This document shows positions 27,266-39,312 of a stretch of DNA of 64,000 nt, in pieces. This DNA is from Oenanthe sinensis (taxonomy: Eukaryota > Streptophyta > Magnoliopsida > Apiales > Apiaceae). Positions within the stretch are counted from its first letter, which is position 1. The number at the start of each line of letters is the position of its first letter. The stretch spans positions 67,519,501 to 67,583,500 of the forward strand of contig CM053810.1 in assembly GCA_028671895.1 (NCBI GenBank), in the 5' to 3' direction. Made by a program: the position numbers and the translations under genes. A model generated the notes under the pieces. It ran no database searches, was not told the origin of the DNA, and worked only from the letters and a program-made list of their open reading frames with translations.

Positions 27266-28828
27266 TTAGCATTTCCAGCAAGAAGCTGCAAGGATAGGTT
27301 TTGATTTCCATCCAAGCACCAAGCATCCCTTCTCCTCCACAATGGTATATCCTTCACAAAACTCATGTTTTCCAAGCCAGTCTTTTGCCTGACCAATCAT
27401 CTTAACTGGTGCTGGCTGGAATCCAGCTCTGCTCATCCTCCTCCGCCATTGATCTACCCTCTCATGCCTTTCCATCCTAGCTGGGCCTTCACAACTCACG
27501 ATGTTCTTTATCTCCTCAGCAAAGTAGAACTGTTCAATTTTTGCACGGCGTGTATCATATTTAGGCAGCATCGCATCAAGAGAGTCAAATATTGCAGAAT
27601 AGTAATGCAGAGCTTCCAAAAACCTCCCAAGAAAGAATGGTCCATTATGGCTGGAATCCTGCTCGACAAGAGCCAGAACCCTTGGAGAGAGCTCGTGAAT
27701 TATTTTTAGAACCGCATTTAATGCACCTCTGCTCTCCTTCACCACACAATGCAGCTGAAGAATGCTATTAATTGCAAGGACTTCATTTTTACGAAGTTTA
27801 ATGTGTTCAGGCCTAAGGTTTTCCAAGCTGCTTTCAACTACTGAGAACTCTAAATTTATGCCTAAACTTCCTGCGTAGGCCTCAAGTTCATTCCCAATGA
27901 TTTGGAATTGTTCAACAAAAAGGCCAACACCTGTTATCCTTACACAGGATGGAGGTTGGCCAGTCCGAGTTGCGAGACTATGGATTAAGTTACGCCATTG
28001 CTTACCATGTCGTAAACCACGGGACATGCCCAAATCCACAACATGGACGAAATTCTCTCCCTCAAAAGCTTCCAATATTGATAAATTCGCCACAAAATGT
28101 CCAAATTGAATGTGCGGGCAAACTTCATAGACAAGATGTAGAGCTTCTTCCTTTTTCTCTGAGGCAATGTCTATTTTGTTCATATCCGCTGCAGTCAAAC
28201 CTGCTGTCCCTAGTGGCTGAACAAATGTCAGCCTGTCAGTAAGCCCCTGGACGAAGCAAGAAGCCACACGCTGAAAGGAAGAGCCAAAGACTAAAGCATC
28301 TGCACGAAGTTCAGCAAGTAAAACTGAGGCATGCGACTTATCGCGACATGCAACAGCTTCTGCACACAAAACAAGAAGCTGGACAAGTCTCATTTCATCA
28401 GCAGGTCCGTCCTCTTTTATTTCTTCATCATAATCCGATCCAGTGATGGATGATGCTGCATCCTCCACACCTTCAGCTGCCAGATACCTTTGTGCATAGG
28501 TTTTTATATGGTCTCGAATATGGAGACCTAGCAGGCTATTCAGGCTGCTAGTGCTGCTTGTTCGACTTATGCTGCTGCCAATGCTATCATTACTATAGAT
28601 GCTATCGTAAGTGTTTCCAAGAAACTCACCCATGCTCGTGGTTCTTTTTAACATCTTATAACCACTGGTTTCATTGGATAAAGTTGGAATGAATGTTGAG
28701 GCAGCATTATTCACAACGGGTTGATACGGACACGGATAAGCCATGGCTGAACTTCTTGAATCAAGGCCACTAATCTGAACATTTTGTTCATTGTCATACA
28801 AAGCATGGGCCAAGAAACTATAAGCCAT
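27266..28828 (-). CDS. GRAS-family transcriptional regulator, 520 aa, intronless
   Basis: A single exon runs from the ATG at 28828 (context GCCATGGC) to the stop at 27266. An in-frame GTG ten codons further upstream is not needed. The N-terminus (1-145) is Ser/Thr-rich and disordered. The GRAS domain covers about 147-520. It comprises leucine heptad region I (LVQLLVLCAEAVACRDKSHA), the VHIID-type motif VHVVDLGMSRGLRHGKQW at 261-278, the second leucine repeat, a PFYRE-like part around NLRPEHIKLRKNEVLAINS, and the SAW motif ending VLGWKSKPILAASCW. GRAS proteins are plant regulators acting in hormone signalling, meristems and symbiosis. The variant VHVVDLGM...HGKQW points to a SCL branch other than DELLA, since no DELLA/TVHYNP motifs are present. 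The precise subfamily is not certain. Confidence 0.95.
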   Translation of the reverse strand: MAYSFLAHALYDNEQNVQISGLDSRSSAMAYPCPYQPVVNNAASTFIPTLSNETSGYKMLKRTTSMGEFLGNTYDSIYSNDSIGSSISRTSSTSSLNSLLGLHIRDHIKTYAQRYLAAEGVEDAASSITGSDYDEEIKEDGPADEMRLVQLLVLCAEAVACRDKSHASVLLAELRADALVFGSSFQRVASCFVQGLTDRLTFVQPLGTAGLTAADMNKIDIASEKKEEALHLVYEVCPHIQFGHFVANLSILEAFEGENFVHVVDLGMSRGLRHGKQWRNLIHSLATRTGQPPSCVRITGVGLFVEQFQIIGNELEAYAGSLGINLEFSVVESSLENLRPEHIKLRKNEVLAINSILQLHCVVKESRGALNAVLKIIHELSPRVLALVEQDSSHNGPFFLGRFLEALHYYSAIFDSLDAMLPKYDTRRAKIEQFYFAEEIKNIVSCEGPARMERHERVDQWRRRMSRAGFQPAPVKMIGQAKDWLGKHEFCEGYTIVEEKGCLVLGWKSKPILAASCWKC

Positions 28829-31204
28829 GGCAAAAGTATCTGTATCTCCCTCCCTCACTCAGCCTTGCTCTTTCTTTCTTGACCAAATGGTACTCAATAA
28901 AGCTCTGAAAGAACCTATTACATCGCCCAGACGACTTATATAGAAAAGTAAATCATGTCTTCGTGGATTTCTTGTTGATTACTAAGGAATTTACTAAGAA
29001 AACAAATTGTCATCAATATGAAACAAAGCTCCGAGACAACTAAAAACAAAAGTGGTTGTCGGCATCACAGAAGTATAAGCATAAATTATCAACATAGATC
29101 AATGGAAATCAAGACGCTGCAACTATGTATTCCCTAAAATTTGGGAGTTGTACGTTGTCGTGACAGCCATAACCAAATCACGTGATGTTGATATTTTTTT
29201 CTATGCAACAGCTGAATCAGCATGGCATGTGATTCTAGAAAGATGTTATTGTACCATGGCATTGTAAACCCATGAACAAGGATATTGTTGTGTAAAATAA
29301 AGTTTCGTATTGTAATCTAATGGTGAAGACTATGTATACCAGAGATTCTAATACACAACTGCACGCAAGTGGCTTTTGGAATTTTTAGGAAATGTATGTA
29401 ACATTGATTTGTTCTTGAATACAATAATACAAGTTAGTATATAATCAACTGTTAGTTTGCTCCACTGCTCTCTAGTCTCTACCATCCGTGTCAAAACTAT
29501 AAACAAATTCTAACATACTTTCAATTTTTATTTACATTCAGCTTCTTGGTAACAAATCATTTTTTAGTGTTCCTCTAAGCTCTCTTTTTAAAATAATTCT
29601 TACTTAAAAAACTTGATCCAAGTAAATTCGTGTTAATTCGACTGAAGATATTACAAGTCAAAAGAAATTGATAAGACCATGATAGTACTGCATCTTTTTT
29701 CTCGTTTTGATTGTTTGCCATGCATGCTACAAATTTATTGACAAGAAACACACAAGTACATCACAGCATCTTAAACCTGAATCATAAATCTCGACTGAAA
29801 GTATTCAAATAATGTTAATATCGTATCAGCAGCAATCGGGGACGGACTCCGACGGATCTTACTATAAATATTTAAAAAAAAACGACAAAAACAAAGATTA
29901 AATTTTATAAAATTGTCATCTTAAAAATAATATAGCGCCACTCTTAAAAATATTTCCGGCATCAGCCCCTAGCCACCATTATCGATCTCCTCCTACCATT
30001 CTATTTCCGGCACTCCATATGGTACCTTGCACCATTCTATTCTCAGCTCCACAAATACAAATACTTTGCTGAATACATATAAATATACTCGGTATATAAT
30101 TGTAAAATTTATATCTATATCTCAAAGGAATTACTGTCCCAATTATATATTTAGCAAGCTAAGACTTGTTCCATCAGATATCCCTCTCGTACATGGTTGA
30201 TGGTTCAAGGCTCACTCCATGTGTGCCTCCTAAGCGGCTGAGCATAACCCCCAAATATTGTGTGCTTGCGTGTGTTTGTGAACAAGGATGCCGTACATCT
30301 GCAGGACTTGTGAAGATGAGTGACTACACTACACTACTTGTCTGATAGTCTCATAGTCCCTTTCAAAATCTAAAATGGTTGGCTATCATGATTATGCAAA
30401 ATTTTAGTCAAGGAGTTTGATATATGCTCTAATAGAATTATCTTGTAACTATATAAAATTATATCTAAGGGTTTTCTTGGTTCAACAAATATAGTCAATC
30501 AAACATGGTTGTCTATATCTTCTGCTAAGGGCATAGAAAGTTGGAGCATAGAATTTTACATATTCTCTAATTAAAAGTTGGTTGTCATGTAGACGCCGAC
30601 TATTTAGCTAAGGGTTTTGCCGGTTTTGCCGGATGCTGTAAGATGGAGGAGCGGAATCTTGTCTAATAATTCTGTGTCTTTTCCACAACCAGACAGCTAC
30701 AATCGACAGGCTATTGAAATTAACTTTGCACGTACTTGTTCAGTTATCTATCTTGCTTTGTTACCAAGTGTACTAATCTAATCTTGTATTTCCGTCTGTG
30801 TGTTGCACAACAGCACTTGTGAGTATCCAAGACCATAAATAAATTTTGTTCACTTCTCCAACCCTCTGTACGTACATGAATACATGACCTCTATGATGGT
30901 TGTAAATGGATCTAGAGCTTAATGGTTCTTAGATCTGATCTCTACTGTAAAATGATAAGTAACATATAGCGCGTCCATTTCTATCTATCTAAAACAAACA
31001 CACACACACATCTGCGGAAAGTATAAAGAAGATTTAGCAAGCTCAACTTGGATTCAGACTAAATAGCTATTCAGATGACACAAACATATATATATAATTA
31101 CATAGCACATATATATATATATAAATATGGCTTGCACGTACATGTTTGTTGGATATGAATTCATACTCCATCCGTCCCATTTCAAAAGACGATAGAATAA
31201 AATT
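28829..31204. other. 2.4-kb gap: promoter of the GRAS gene and 3' side of the DUF7950 gene
   Basis: The part nearest 28829 should be the GRAS promoter and leader; a CACGTG core sits at about 29178. No coding frame with recognisable content appears. The stretch is AT-rich with short simple repeats (CA near 31000, TA near 31090 and 31115). No transposon ends that I can pair. Confidence 0.4.
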
Positions 31205-32029
31205 TTAGCGACCCAAGCAGAGGGCAGCTTTGATATCCAACCTCCAAGCAAACCCACCATTGTCCATCCTCCAAACATCACAAGGCACCGTCATTGCACA
31301 AGACGAACCTCTATCTTTCCGGCACGAGACGACTCTCACACGGCACGTGAACGCCTCACTCATCAACGGCAACAACACTAAATCTTTCATCACAAGCCAC
31401 ACCATCGCATCTCCACCCTCCGTTACCTCCCCAACCATTTGTCTGTACGCTGTGTTGGTCCACCTCACACTGTTATAACCGTCCGATACAAACCCCGGAC
31501 ACGTGTCCCACTCTAAACTCATCACCTTCTCCTCATCACTCCTCCCTAATCCATTCCTGTCCACCCACGTCTCCATCACACATTCCACCGTCACACAAGA
31601 CTCCACTAATCTCAACGCCACGTCTCCTCCTCCCTCACTCCCAACCATCTCTCTCCTATCAAAACTCAACCAGATCGGAGCTTTTTCCACCCTCACCGGC
31701 AACACCTCCCTCTCCGGCTTCTCGGCCAACAAAGGCAACGTCACAACCGCCTCTCCACCGCTATATGACCCGCCGGTACTCGATTTCTCCGGCGAAACCT
31801 TCCTTCTTCCACTACAAACCCTCCTACTCCCATTTTTCACGTACCTTCTCTTAGGTCTTCCATTTCTACCGTACAAATCCACACTCTCCGGCACAGATCC
31901 ACCGGAACCACCACCACTGCCACCGGCGACAACAGGTTTGGGTGCAATAGGCCTGTACTTGAGCATTATCCTATCAAGTTTAGACATATCATCATACCTA
32001 GCAATACAACACCCTCCTCTCCCATCCAT
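31205..32029 (-). CDS. DUF7950-type plant protein, 274 aa, intronless
   Basis: The ATG at 32029 starts MDGRGGCCIARYDDMSKLDR, the typical opening of this plant family; in-frame codons upstream lack an ATG. It continues IMLKYRPIAPKPV, a Gly/Ser-rich linker, and a basic stretch NGRPKRRYVKNGSRRV that could be a nuclear signal. The conserved C-terminal region includes VMETWVDRNGLGRSDEEKVM, then DTCPGFVSDG and FTCRVRVV. The family is plant-specific, often intronless and GC-richer than its surroundings, as here. Molecular function is unknown. The antisense frame at 31503-32126 is a shadow of this gene. Confidence 0.85.
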   Translation of the reverse strand: MDGRGGCCIARYDDMSKLDRIMLKYRPIAPKPVVAGGSGGGSGGSVPESVDLYGRNGRPKRRYVKNGSRRVCSGRRKVSPEKSSTGGSYSGGEAVVTLPLLAEKPEREVLPVRVEKAPIWLSFDRREMVGSEGGGDVALRLVESCVTVECVMETWVDRNGLGRSDEEKVMSLEWDTCPGFVSDGYNSVRWTNTAYRQMVGEVTEGGDAMVWLVMKDLVLLPLMSEAFTCRVRVVSCRKDRGSSCAMTVPCDVWRMDNGGFAWRLDIKAALCLGR

Positions 32030-32144
32030 AACCCTATCTCTCTCTCTCTCACACACACACAGCGAGATTTTGAAATTTTGGTGCAGGGAGTTAAGAGGAG
32101 AGAGGGGGGGTGTAAGTAGTATATAAAGAAGGGAGATGAAAGGA

Positions 32145-32329
32145 CACGTAGTGAGGTGTACACGTGGGAGAGCAGTAGCTTAAACAGCGGAGAGAGATGA
32201 TTGGTTGAAAGTGAGACGTGGCAAGGGCAACAAGTGGGGTCCACATGGATATAAATAGTATGATTGGCTGAGAGATTAGCCAATAGGAAGAGGAGGAGTG
32301 TCTCGTGGTTGGAACAGATGAAGGGCACG
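32145..32329 (-). promoter_or_regulatory. Cluster of ACGT-core motifs upstream of the DUF7950 gene
   Basis: Four ACGT cores occur within 185 bp: CACGTA at 32145, CACGTG at 32161, GACGTGG at 32215 and CACGTA near 32325. These resemble G-box/ABRE sites bound by bZIP factors. They lie 115-300 bp upstream of the ATG on the minus strand. A TATATA stretch is at about 32119-32126. Suggests stress or ABA control, unproven. Confidence 0.4.
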
Positions 32330-32742
32330 TAGGGCATTAAGTGTTGAGGGTTGTGGGGTGTTGGCCTCTACAAATGGGACATCTGGATGGACCTAAATTT
32401 AGGTTGCTATTAATGGAAAGCCCAGATCTAGCCACGTCTTGGAACTCAGATTAAACTTATCACTCCCACCCTGTTGCAAGGTGAATTCACGGAACATGGA
32501 TTAGTAGGTTTAATCGATCATTATTCATAATGATTAATTAAATAATTAAAAATTTAATCAATTCAATAAGCTATTGAACATGTATTAATTATCCGTTTTT
32601 AGAACAACATTTGTACTGAGTAACTAAAAATATCTACAACTACAATCCCTTTGACCTTTGGGGTTTCATTTAGGGTTAAAGTGTACTCCTCGGACTCTTA
32701 TGGAGTTCAGTATCTTCCTCTTCGTTCTATTAATTAATGCTA
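32330..32742. other. Intergenic, nothing recognised
   Basis: Distal upstream region of the DUF7950 gene. I see no genes or pairable repeats here. Confidence 0.4.
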
Positions 32743-33120
32743 GTTATATGATGTGTGTAATGCATGGATGAAATTTTTTAATATTTTAATTTTAATATTT
32801 GTTTTATGATTTAAATTTATTTTTATTTGTATAATAATAATTTAAATTTTATTTAATATTATATGCATATATTTTTATATAATTTATTTGTATTTATATT
32901 TTAATAAAATAATGTTTATGTATTTTGTATAGAGATGTATTTTAGTTAGGAGATTAATATGAGATATTTTAGTTTAGAGATTAATGTGAGGTGTATTTTA
33001 GTTAGGAGATTAATATTTTAAATTTTAATGTGAGATATATTTTAGTTAGAAGATTAATATTTTAGATTTTATTAAAATTGAATGTTTAGAATCATTTTTA
33101 TGGTTCACCTAAAATTGGAC
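32743..33120 (-). mobile_element. Helitron-family fragment, degraded
   Basis: Its interior (TTTTAATATTTGTTTTATGA, then ATAATAATTTAAATTTTATT, then TTTAGTTAGGAGATTAATAT) is shared with the Helitron-like copy at 36703-37086. The minus-strand right end reads CATGCATTACACACATCATATAACTAG, like a worn hairpin followed by CTAG. The other end is not recognisable. Confidence 0.5.
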
Positions 33121-33484
33121 GATCAAGATCTTTTCTATAGTTCACCCCGGTATTTCAAAAAAAAAATCTCTAATTTGGTTATAATATGGTATAGATTTAT
33201 ATCCAGAAATAATACTTATTTAGTAATCAGAATTTTAAATTTAAGATAGGGTCATTTTCCAGAAAAGTGATCCTTAACAATTTTTTGAAAAATAAATTCG
33301 ACCACAAATATATAATTTACTCATAAATAAATTAATAATCATTAACAAATGTTCATTGTTTATAATTAAATTACAACTTTCCTAAATATGTTAACAAATT
33401 ATGAATACAATTTTAAAGATAAATATATTAGGAAATGTGATTGTTATATCATTAATTTGATGATTTTAAGATGTATATTCAGTA

Positions 33485-33770
33485 CTTCATTCGTTCCCTT
33501 TTAGTTATCCTTACAAGAAAAACTGTCACTAATTAATTGTCATTCTCACTTTTCAAAATAATTTTATAAATACTTTTTCAAATATTACTATTGTATTACT
33601 ATTTTCAATATTTGACTAATTCAAATATACAAATAATTTAACTAAATTAATGGGATAATAAAAAATAATCATATAACAAATTATTATAATTAATTTATTT
33701 TCTTAATATGAGTGTTTTTTTCCGGGACTAAAGATCTCGAGCGAACAACTAAAAGGACGGAAACCATTTA
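33485..33770. mobile_element. Stowaway-like MITE
   Basis: The left arm is CATTCGTTCCCTTTTAGTTATCC and the right arm, complemented, is GGTTTCCGTCCTTTTAGTTGTTC. The similarity is imperfect. Interior AT-rich, no coding content. Exact ends uncertain by about ten bases. Confidence 0.65.
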
Positions 33771-35094
33771 TTATTTTCGTGAAATTTGAATTGAATAGCA
33801 TGCTACCTGTCTGTGGGCAGTAGCTAGGCTATTAATTAGCTGTCATTGGCACTTGGTTTGGAGTACAGTTTTCTAAATTTGTCATCGAATAAAATATATA
33901 AAACACACACTTAAATTATTGATGTGTGTTTATTTAAATTTACGTATAAATAATTAATTATAATTATATTACAAGAAAAATTATCGTAACATATTCGATA
34001 CATGGCATCCTATTTTTTTAAATTTGAAGAATGTATAAAACGACACCAGTATGAAACGAAAAAAGCATTGAACTCTAACATACCTGTGAGTATGTGACGA
34101 GCCGTCTTCACATATCATGTAATCTTAATACTCCATGCGTCTTGTTTTTTTGTGTTTTAAAAAGGCAAGGGTAGAAAAGGAATAATATCTTGGTGATATC
34201 TAGTTGTATTCTATTTCAAGTTAGAGGAATAGATTTGCATCTATGAGTAAAAAGCAGGTCACACACTTGGGCATATGCCGCTTATCTGTCTATTCGGGGA
34301 AGGTCTTATCGCCGTTTTAACTTTGCCTAATTTACTCTTCAATCAATGAAAGAATCAGTTTGATTGTTTTGATAAAGTCAAGCATGAGAAATCTTGGACA
34401 AATTCCAGCTCTTGTCACTAATAATAGAGACACTTCAATGTTTGATAATGGGGTTGGTTGTCCTTCCTCTTAGATGAAGATGAGCTACAAGAAACAGTCT
34501 CAATATCTACGAGTATTTTACACTTAAAAGAAACATTAAAATATGTTATATAACATATAGTGGTCTAATTAATATTTTATTAAACAAAACTCATTAAAAA
34601 GTACTGTATATCAAAGTATTTGTACAAATAAAACTCTAAGATATCTGCAATTGAGAAAGTTTATTATTGATCTTCACATTTTTTAAGTTTAGTCGGGACT
34701 TGGGAGTCGATTCTTATGTGTGAATGGATCGAGATTCAGATTTGCATTGATAATTAAAATTGAGGAATTAAAAAAATATGAACAAACATATGATGGTTGA
34801 CACTTGACAATTAAGACATGCAAGTTTTTTTTTGGCTAGATTACTTAGGACATGCAAGTTGATGTAAGTTTGTTTATATCCATAAAACAAATTATTGCTT
34901 TCAAGCTAAAAAAATTGTTGGATAGTTTGTATTTTGTAATCAATCGAAGAGTCGCCTTTTTTTTTTACAAAAAGAAATCGAACAGTCACTTGGTATTGAC
35001 TATTGAGATTTATATAATTATATATGAAACGGGTAAAACGCAGCTAATGAAATGGTTGGCGGGTTACAGAACCCATGCATGCAATGATGCAAGT
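33771..35094. other. AT-rich intergenic stretch without recognised features
   Basis: No coding similarity. The 111-codon frame at 34852 has no recognisable content and its last third runs into the hAT element at 35095. Confidence 0.4.
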
Positions 35095-35903
35095 AGACAT
35101 GGCCAAACCGGACCGGAATCGAATAACCGGCCCGGAACCGGACCGGAATCGGCTAACCGGACCAGGTCAAAACCGGTCAAACCCTGAACCTAAACCGTTT
35201 GAACCGGAACCGGCGGTTTATATTTTGTTAATGTTCAAGTTCCAGTTCAATATTTTCACGAACTTGAACCGGCGGTTCACGAACCGGAACCTGCAGTTTA
35301 CGAACCGTGGTCATGTCTAGCCTCAACTGTTACGGTGGAACAAACATTCAGCATAAGAGGAAATATTTTGGATCCAAGGAGATCAAGATTAGCTCCCGAA
35401 TCTTTAGAAACACAAATTTGTGTGAATGATCGGAAAAGAGCAGAATTAAGAACACAATCCAACATCGCTTCATCATCCTCATCCAACGAATATTGTGGAG
35501 ATCCTACAACAATTCTCACCACCTCCGAATCGGGTGGATCGAGTTAATATATGTTGTAAATATTATTGTAATAAATTATATGGTTTGTTGAATTCTTGTA
35601 AGTTGTAAAACATATAAAATTCATTGTAATATATTTACTTGTTTTTAATAAAAAATATGAATTAATTTAACGATATTTCTTATATAAATTATTTTTTATT
35701 TATAAGGTTTGAACCTGAACCTGAACCGGAACCGGATCTTGAACCGGGTCAAAACCGGGTCAAACCCTGAACCTGAACCGTTTGAACCGGAATCGACGGT
35801 TTATATCTTGTTAAGGTTCAGGTTTCGGTTCAAGATTTTCACGAACCGGAATCGGCGGTTCACGAACCGGAACCCGCGGTTCACGAACCGTGGCCATGTC
35901 TAG
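35095..35903 (+). mobile_element. hAT deletion derivative with AACCGG-rich ends
   Basis: Exact 8-bp duplications ATGCAAGT lie at 35087-35094 and 35904-35911. Inverted ends are AGACATGGCCA at the left and TGGCCATGTCTAG at the right. Both subterminal 150-200 bp regions are packed with AACCGG/GAACCGG motifs, over twenty in all. The middle holds the C-terminal transposase remnant at 35308-35547. Size is 809 bp, non-autonomous. Confidence 0.9.
35308..35547 (+). pseudogene. hAT transposase C-terminal dimerisation remnant
   Basis: The plus frame reads ASTVTVEQTFSIRGNILDPR and then RSRLAPESLETQICVNDRKR, followed by a Ser-rich tail and a stop at 35545. This matches the C-terminal pattern of BED-type (RICESLEEPER-like) hAT transposases, in which S.FS..G..LD..RS.L.PE..E...C is typical. 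The rest of the gene is gone. Confidence 0.85.
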
Positions 35904-35927
35904 ATGCAAGTGGCATTAATCATGTGT

Positions 35928-36530
35928 TGGGTTAGAATGATAGGAATGAATTGGGATGCGAATGAACGAAATAATTGAATGGATTGGGATGGTAATGACT
36001 GAATGAGGTTGGATAAGAATGCTCATTCCATTCTTTTATTCGTTTAGTAATATTAATTTATTGAGAATGAAATTATATTTTTATTAATTTATTTGTTTAA
36101 TATATAAATAAAATAATTTTAAAAAAATATTTAATTCAATAATAAATTTACGAAATAATAATATAGAAAATATAAGTAAGGCAAAATTAATTTATATGAG
36201 AAATAAGATTATATATAATTTGAATTAAAAATATTAATATTTAAAAATTTTTGATAGTAACAATTTATTTTTTATTAAATATTTTGAATTACAAACATGT
36301 TATATTTAAGAATAAAAATAAAAATACGAAATTATTTATTTCTAGTAAAGATAAGAATGATTATCCCATATGAGAGGGTGACATAAAAAATTAGGTTAGG
36401 AGAAAATATAAAAATGATATAAAAATTAGTAATTACATTCCCAGGTGCTGAACCAAATAACATTTTTTTTATTCTTGACGGAATGTTCCTATCACACGGA
36501 TCTTCATTCCTATGCTCCCGAACAGGGCGT
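35928..36530. mobile_element. Harbinger/Tourist-like MITE, imperfect ends
   Basis: The left end TGTTGGGTTAGAATGATAGGAATG and the complement of the right end, CCCTGTTCGGGAGCATAGGAATG, share the GTTNGG...ATAGGAATG pattern. Both arms contain repeated GGAATGAA motifs, common in this group. The flanks may be TCA on both sides, but this is not firm. Confidence 0.5.
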
Positions 36531-36702
36531 CAATGTTTATGATCGATATACATAACCTAAATTGTTTTAAATAGGACTTGGGGATCGTTTTATGGTTACA
36601 TTCGATTACTTGCGGCCCTTGCAGGGTGCCTTAATTCAGGGAAGTCTTTAACACTGCCAGCTATATATCGCTTCTTTCTTAGCATCAATTAAATAATATA
36701 TA

Positions 36703-37086
36703 CCAGTTTATACCCGTGCAATGCACATATGAAATTATTTTAATATTTGTTATATAATTTGAATATATTTTTATTTTTATAATAATAATTTAAATTTTAT
36801 TTAATATTATACATATATATTTTATATAATTTTTCATATACTTTATTTATATTTTAATAAGATAATATTTGTGTGTTTTGTTTAGAGATTTATTTCATTT
36901 ATGATATTAATGTGAGATGTATATTAATTAGGAGATTAGTGTTTAAAAATTAGGTCCAATGTCTGACATGTATTTTAATTAGAAGATTAGTGTTTAAAAA
37001 TTGGATCTAATAATAGCTATCCGGCTCAAATACCGACCAAAGACCATCAAACTTTTAATCTTTTAGTTTTAATAATATAATATAGA
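36703..37086 (-). mobile_element. Short non-autonomous Helitron
   Basis: On the minus strand it starts TCTATATTATATTATTAAAAC at 37086 and ends with a GTGC-ATT-GCAC hairpin followed by GGGTATAAACTGG at 36703. The preceding host base is A and the following is T, the usual A|T Helitron target. The CTRR end is CTGG. No coding capacity at 384 bp. Confidence 0.75.
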
Positions 37087-37344
37087 TATTTTAATAGGAT
37101 AATATTTCTTTATTTTTTATAGAAATATATTTTAGTTATGAGAAACCCAATAATTAAACAATTATTAATAGGATAATGTTTGGGTGTTTTATTTAGATAT
37201 GTGTTTTAGTTATGATATTAAAGAGATATATGTGTTTTAATTAAGAGATTAATGTTTAAAAATTATTAGAAAATAGTTGTTTAATTGAAATAGGATGCTC
37301 CGACTAAGGACCACCAAACTTTTAATCTTTCGGTTTTAATAATA
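37087..37344 (-). mobile_element. Truncated Helitron copy between two others
   Basis: It carries the same 5' block (TATTATTAAAACCGAAAGAT then TAAAAGTTTGGTGG, minus strand) and interior motifs (TTTAGTTATGATATTAA on plus) as its neighbour, but has no 3' hairpin. It looks like a fragment sandwiched between two other copies. Confidence 0.55.
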
Positions 37345-38443
37345 CTAGATTTTAACCTGTGCGATGTACAAATATTTTGTTTTATTAATTAAATTATTTA
37401 TTTTAAAATTAATAATACTTTTATAATTTTAAAATGTTTTAATATATTATAATTATATTAGTTTTTTACCTTATTTATATTATATATTTTTATATCAACC
37501 GAAATAAATATAAATAAGAAAATTATAGAATACTAAAAATAAATATGCATATCGTACAAAAATAAATTTATATTATTAATACATATAAATATAAAATTTT
37601 ATGATTCGAAATATTGTGAACATAATTTTTTAATATATCAAACAGATGTTTAATATATTTAAGATTATAAGATTATACATATTAAATTTAAATATATTTT
37701 TGATAAGATCCCTATTATGTTCTTTATCGAACCAAACATTTTTTCTCATATATAAATTGATTAAATTGAAAAAATGTATTAATATTTATTAATTTATATT
37801 ATTTTTATTTTTATTTTATTTATCAAGAAGCATGATTTAAAGTATGTGATAACGTGTTTTTGATATAGTATTATATATAATATAGTAACAAAATAGAGTG
37901 TGTATTTAATATCTCATGCCAATGTTGAACTTTTAGCCAAAGAACTCGAATAATTATTTAAAAAAAAACGTAATTTCTTCGATTTTATCCAAACCAGTAA
38001 ATTAATGAGGTTTCTGAATTCTCAATATAATAATTTATCATGTAAGTGTAATTGATTCTTCTTGCTTGAGAGTAGCCTCTTCCGATAGTCTTTCTTTTGT
38101 TTAGAAAGACTCCTGGCAGTTTGTAACTTTTGTTATTTTGTATTTTCCTTCTTTTCTAATATATATCCATTTAGCAAAAAAAAGAAGTGTATCTGATTCT
38201 TTATATAAAATTACTCTTATATTTTATATAATATATTAAATATTTTTATAAAAAAGATTTGGATAAAAAACTTTAATTCTCCATCTCATAAGGAAAAATC
38301 ACAGTTTTCCTCCATCGTAAAACCCTAATACCATCTCTACTCTACTCTAATATAATAATAATACATAATAATATGTGATATATGACATGTCTCTATATAA
38401 CCAAAATTTTAACCTTTCGGTTTTAATAATATATAAGTATAGA
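37345..38443 (-). mobile_element. Non-autonomous Helitron, 1.1 kb
   Basis: On the minus strand it begins TCTATACTTATATATTATT at 38443 after an A. It ends with a degraded GTGC-GAT-GYAC hairpin then TTAAAATCTAG at 37345, followed by T. Same end families as 36703-37086. No Rep/helicase coding sequence. Confidence 0.65.
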
Positions 38444-38908
38444 TATAGATTGGTACAAGTAAATAATAAATTAAGAGTAAGTAATAAACCAGACTTAAAT
38501 ATAAAAAAAAATCATTAATAAGCTTGTAAACTTTTTACTGAATAAAATTTATTTACCAATAAGTTTTAAATGAGGTAGAATCGAAAGTAAAATCAAATAC
38601 GACAACTAGAATCGGATACAATAAAAGATAAACTCTTATTATTAAATTATTGAGTTAAATGACTTATTAATAATCAAACTCGCACTCATCTTGCAAGTGG
38701 GTCACTGAAATCAAAAAACTTGTATTTAGGTAACTGTCGTTAACATCACTACAAAATAAAAATTGAACTTGTAACTTATAAAACTGAAATCAATCCCAAT
38801 TTGCATTTACATTCCTAGATTAATAAAAACCTGCAACTGGGGTATTGAATAAAAATAATCTTGATACTGGGGTATTAAACAAAAATAAACTTACAAATTA
38901 CAAAAGTG

Positions 38909-39054
38909 TAGGGCCGTTAAAAAATTCAAAAAATCCGATATTCGTTTGAAATATCTATATCTGTATTCAAAATAAAACGAATATTATTTGTATCCGACTA
39001 TTTCAGATACGAATATGGATATGGGCATATCTGTATCTGATAATATCCCATTCC

Positions 39055-39099
<45 letters not shown>

Positions 39100-39312
39100 A
39101 AAAATATATAATATAAATATATATATATATTCTTATGTTCAATTTATAATATATACATATATATTTATTTTTTAAATAATATATTTTTAATAAGATATAT
39201 ATAATTATTATACATATATTTTGTCCGGATATTTAGGATTGGGATACAGATTCAAATTTTCGGATTCGGATATAGGCAGATCCGTATCTGAATTATCCGT
39301 TTGACAACTCTA
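38909..39312. mobile_element. Non-autonomous hAT MITE with TA-repeat core
   Basis: The left end is TAGGGCCGTTAAAAAATTC and the right end, complemented, is TAGAGTTGTCAAACGGATAATTC. The flanks are CAAAAGTG (38901-38908) and CAAAACTG (39313-39320), matching 7 of 8. The arms hold inverted CGGATA/TATCCG motifs, and the centre is an AT dinucleotide run at about 39058-39094. Same end type as the ELP3 intron element. Confidence 0.8.

Noticed and set aside
28829..28858. GTG-started extension of the GRAS protein
   Set aside because: Plant nuclear genes rarely start at GTG, and a well-placed ATG follows at 28828.
31503..32126. 207-codon open frame antisense to the DUF7950 gene
   Set aside because: Shadow of the GC-rich coding sequence on the other strand; Pro/Ser/Leu-rich nonsense.
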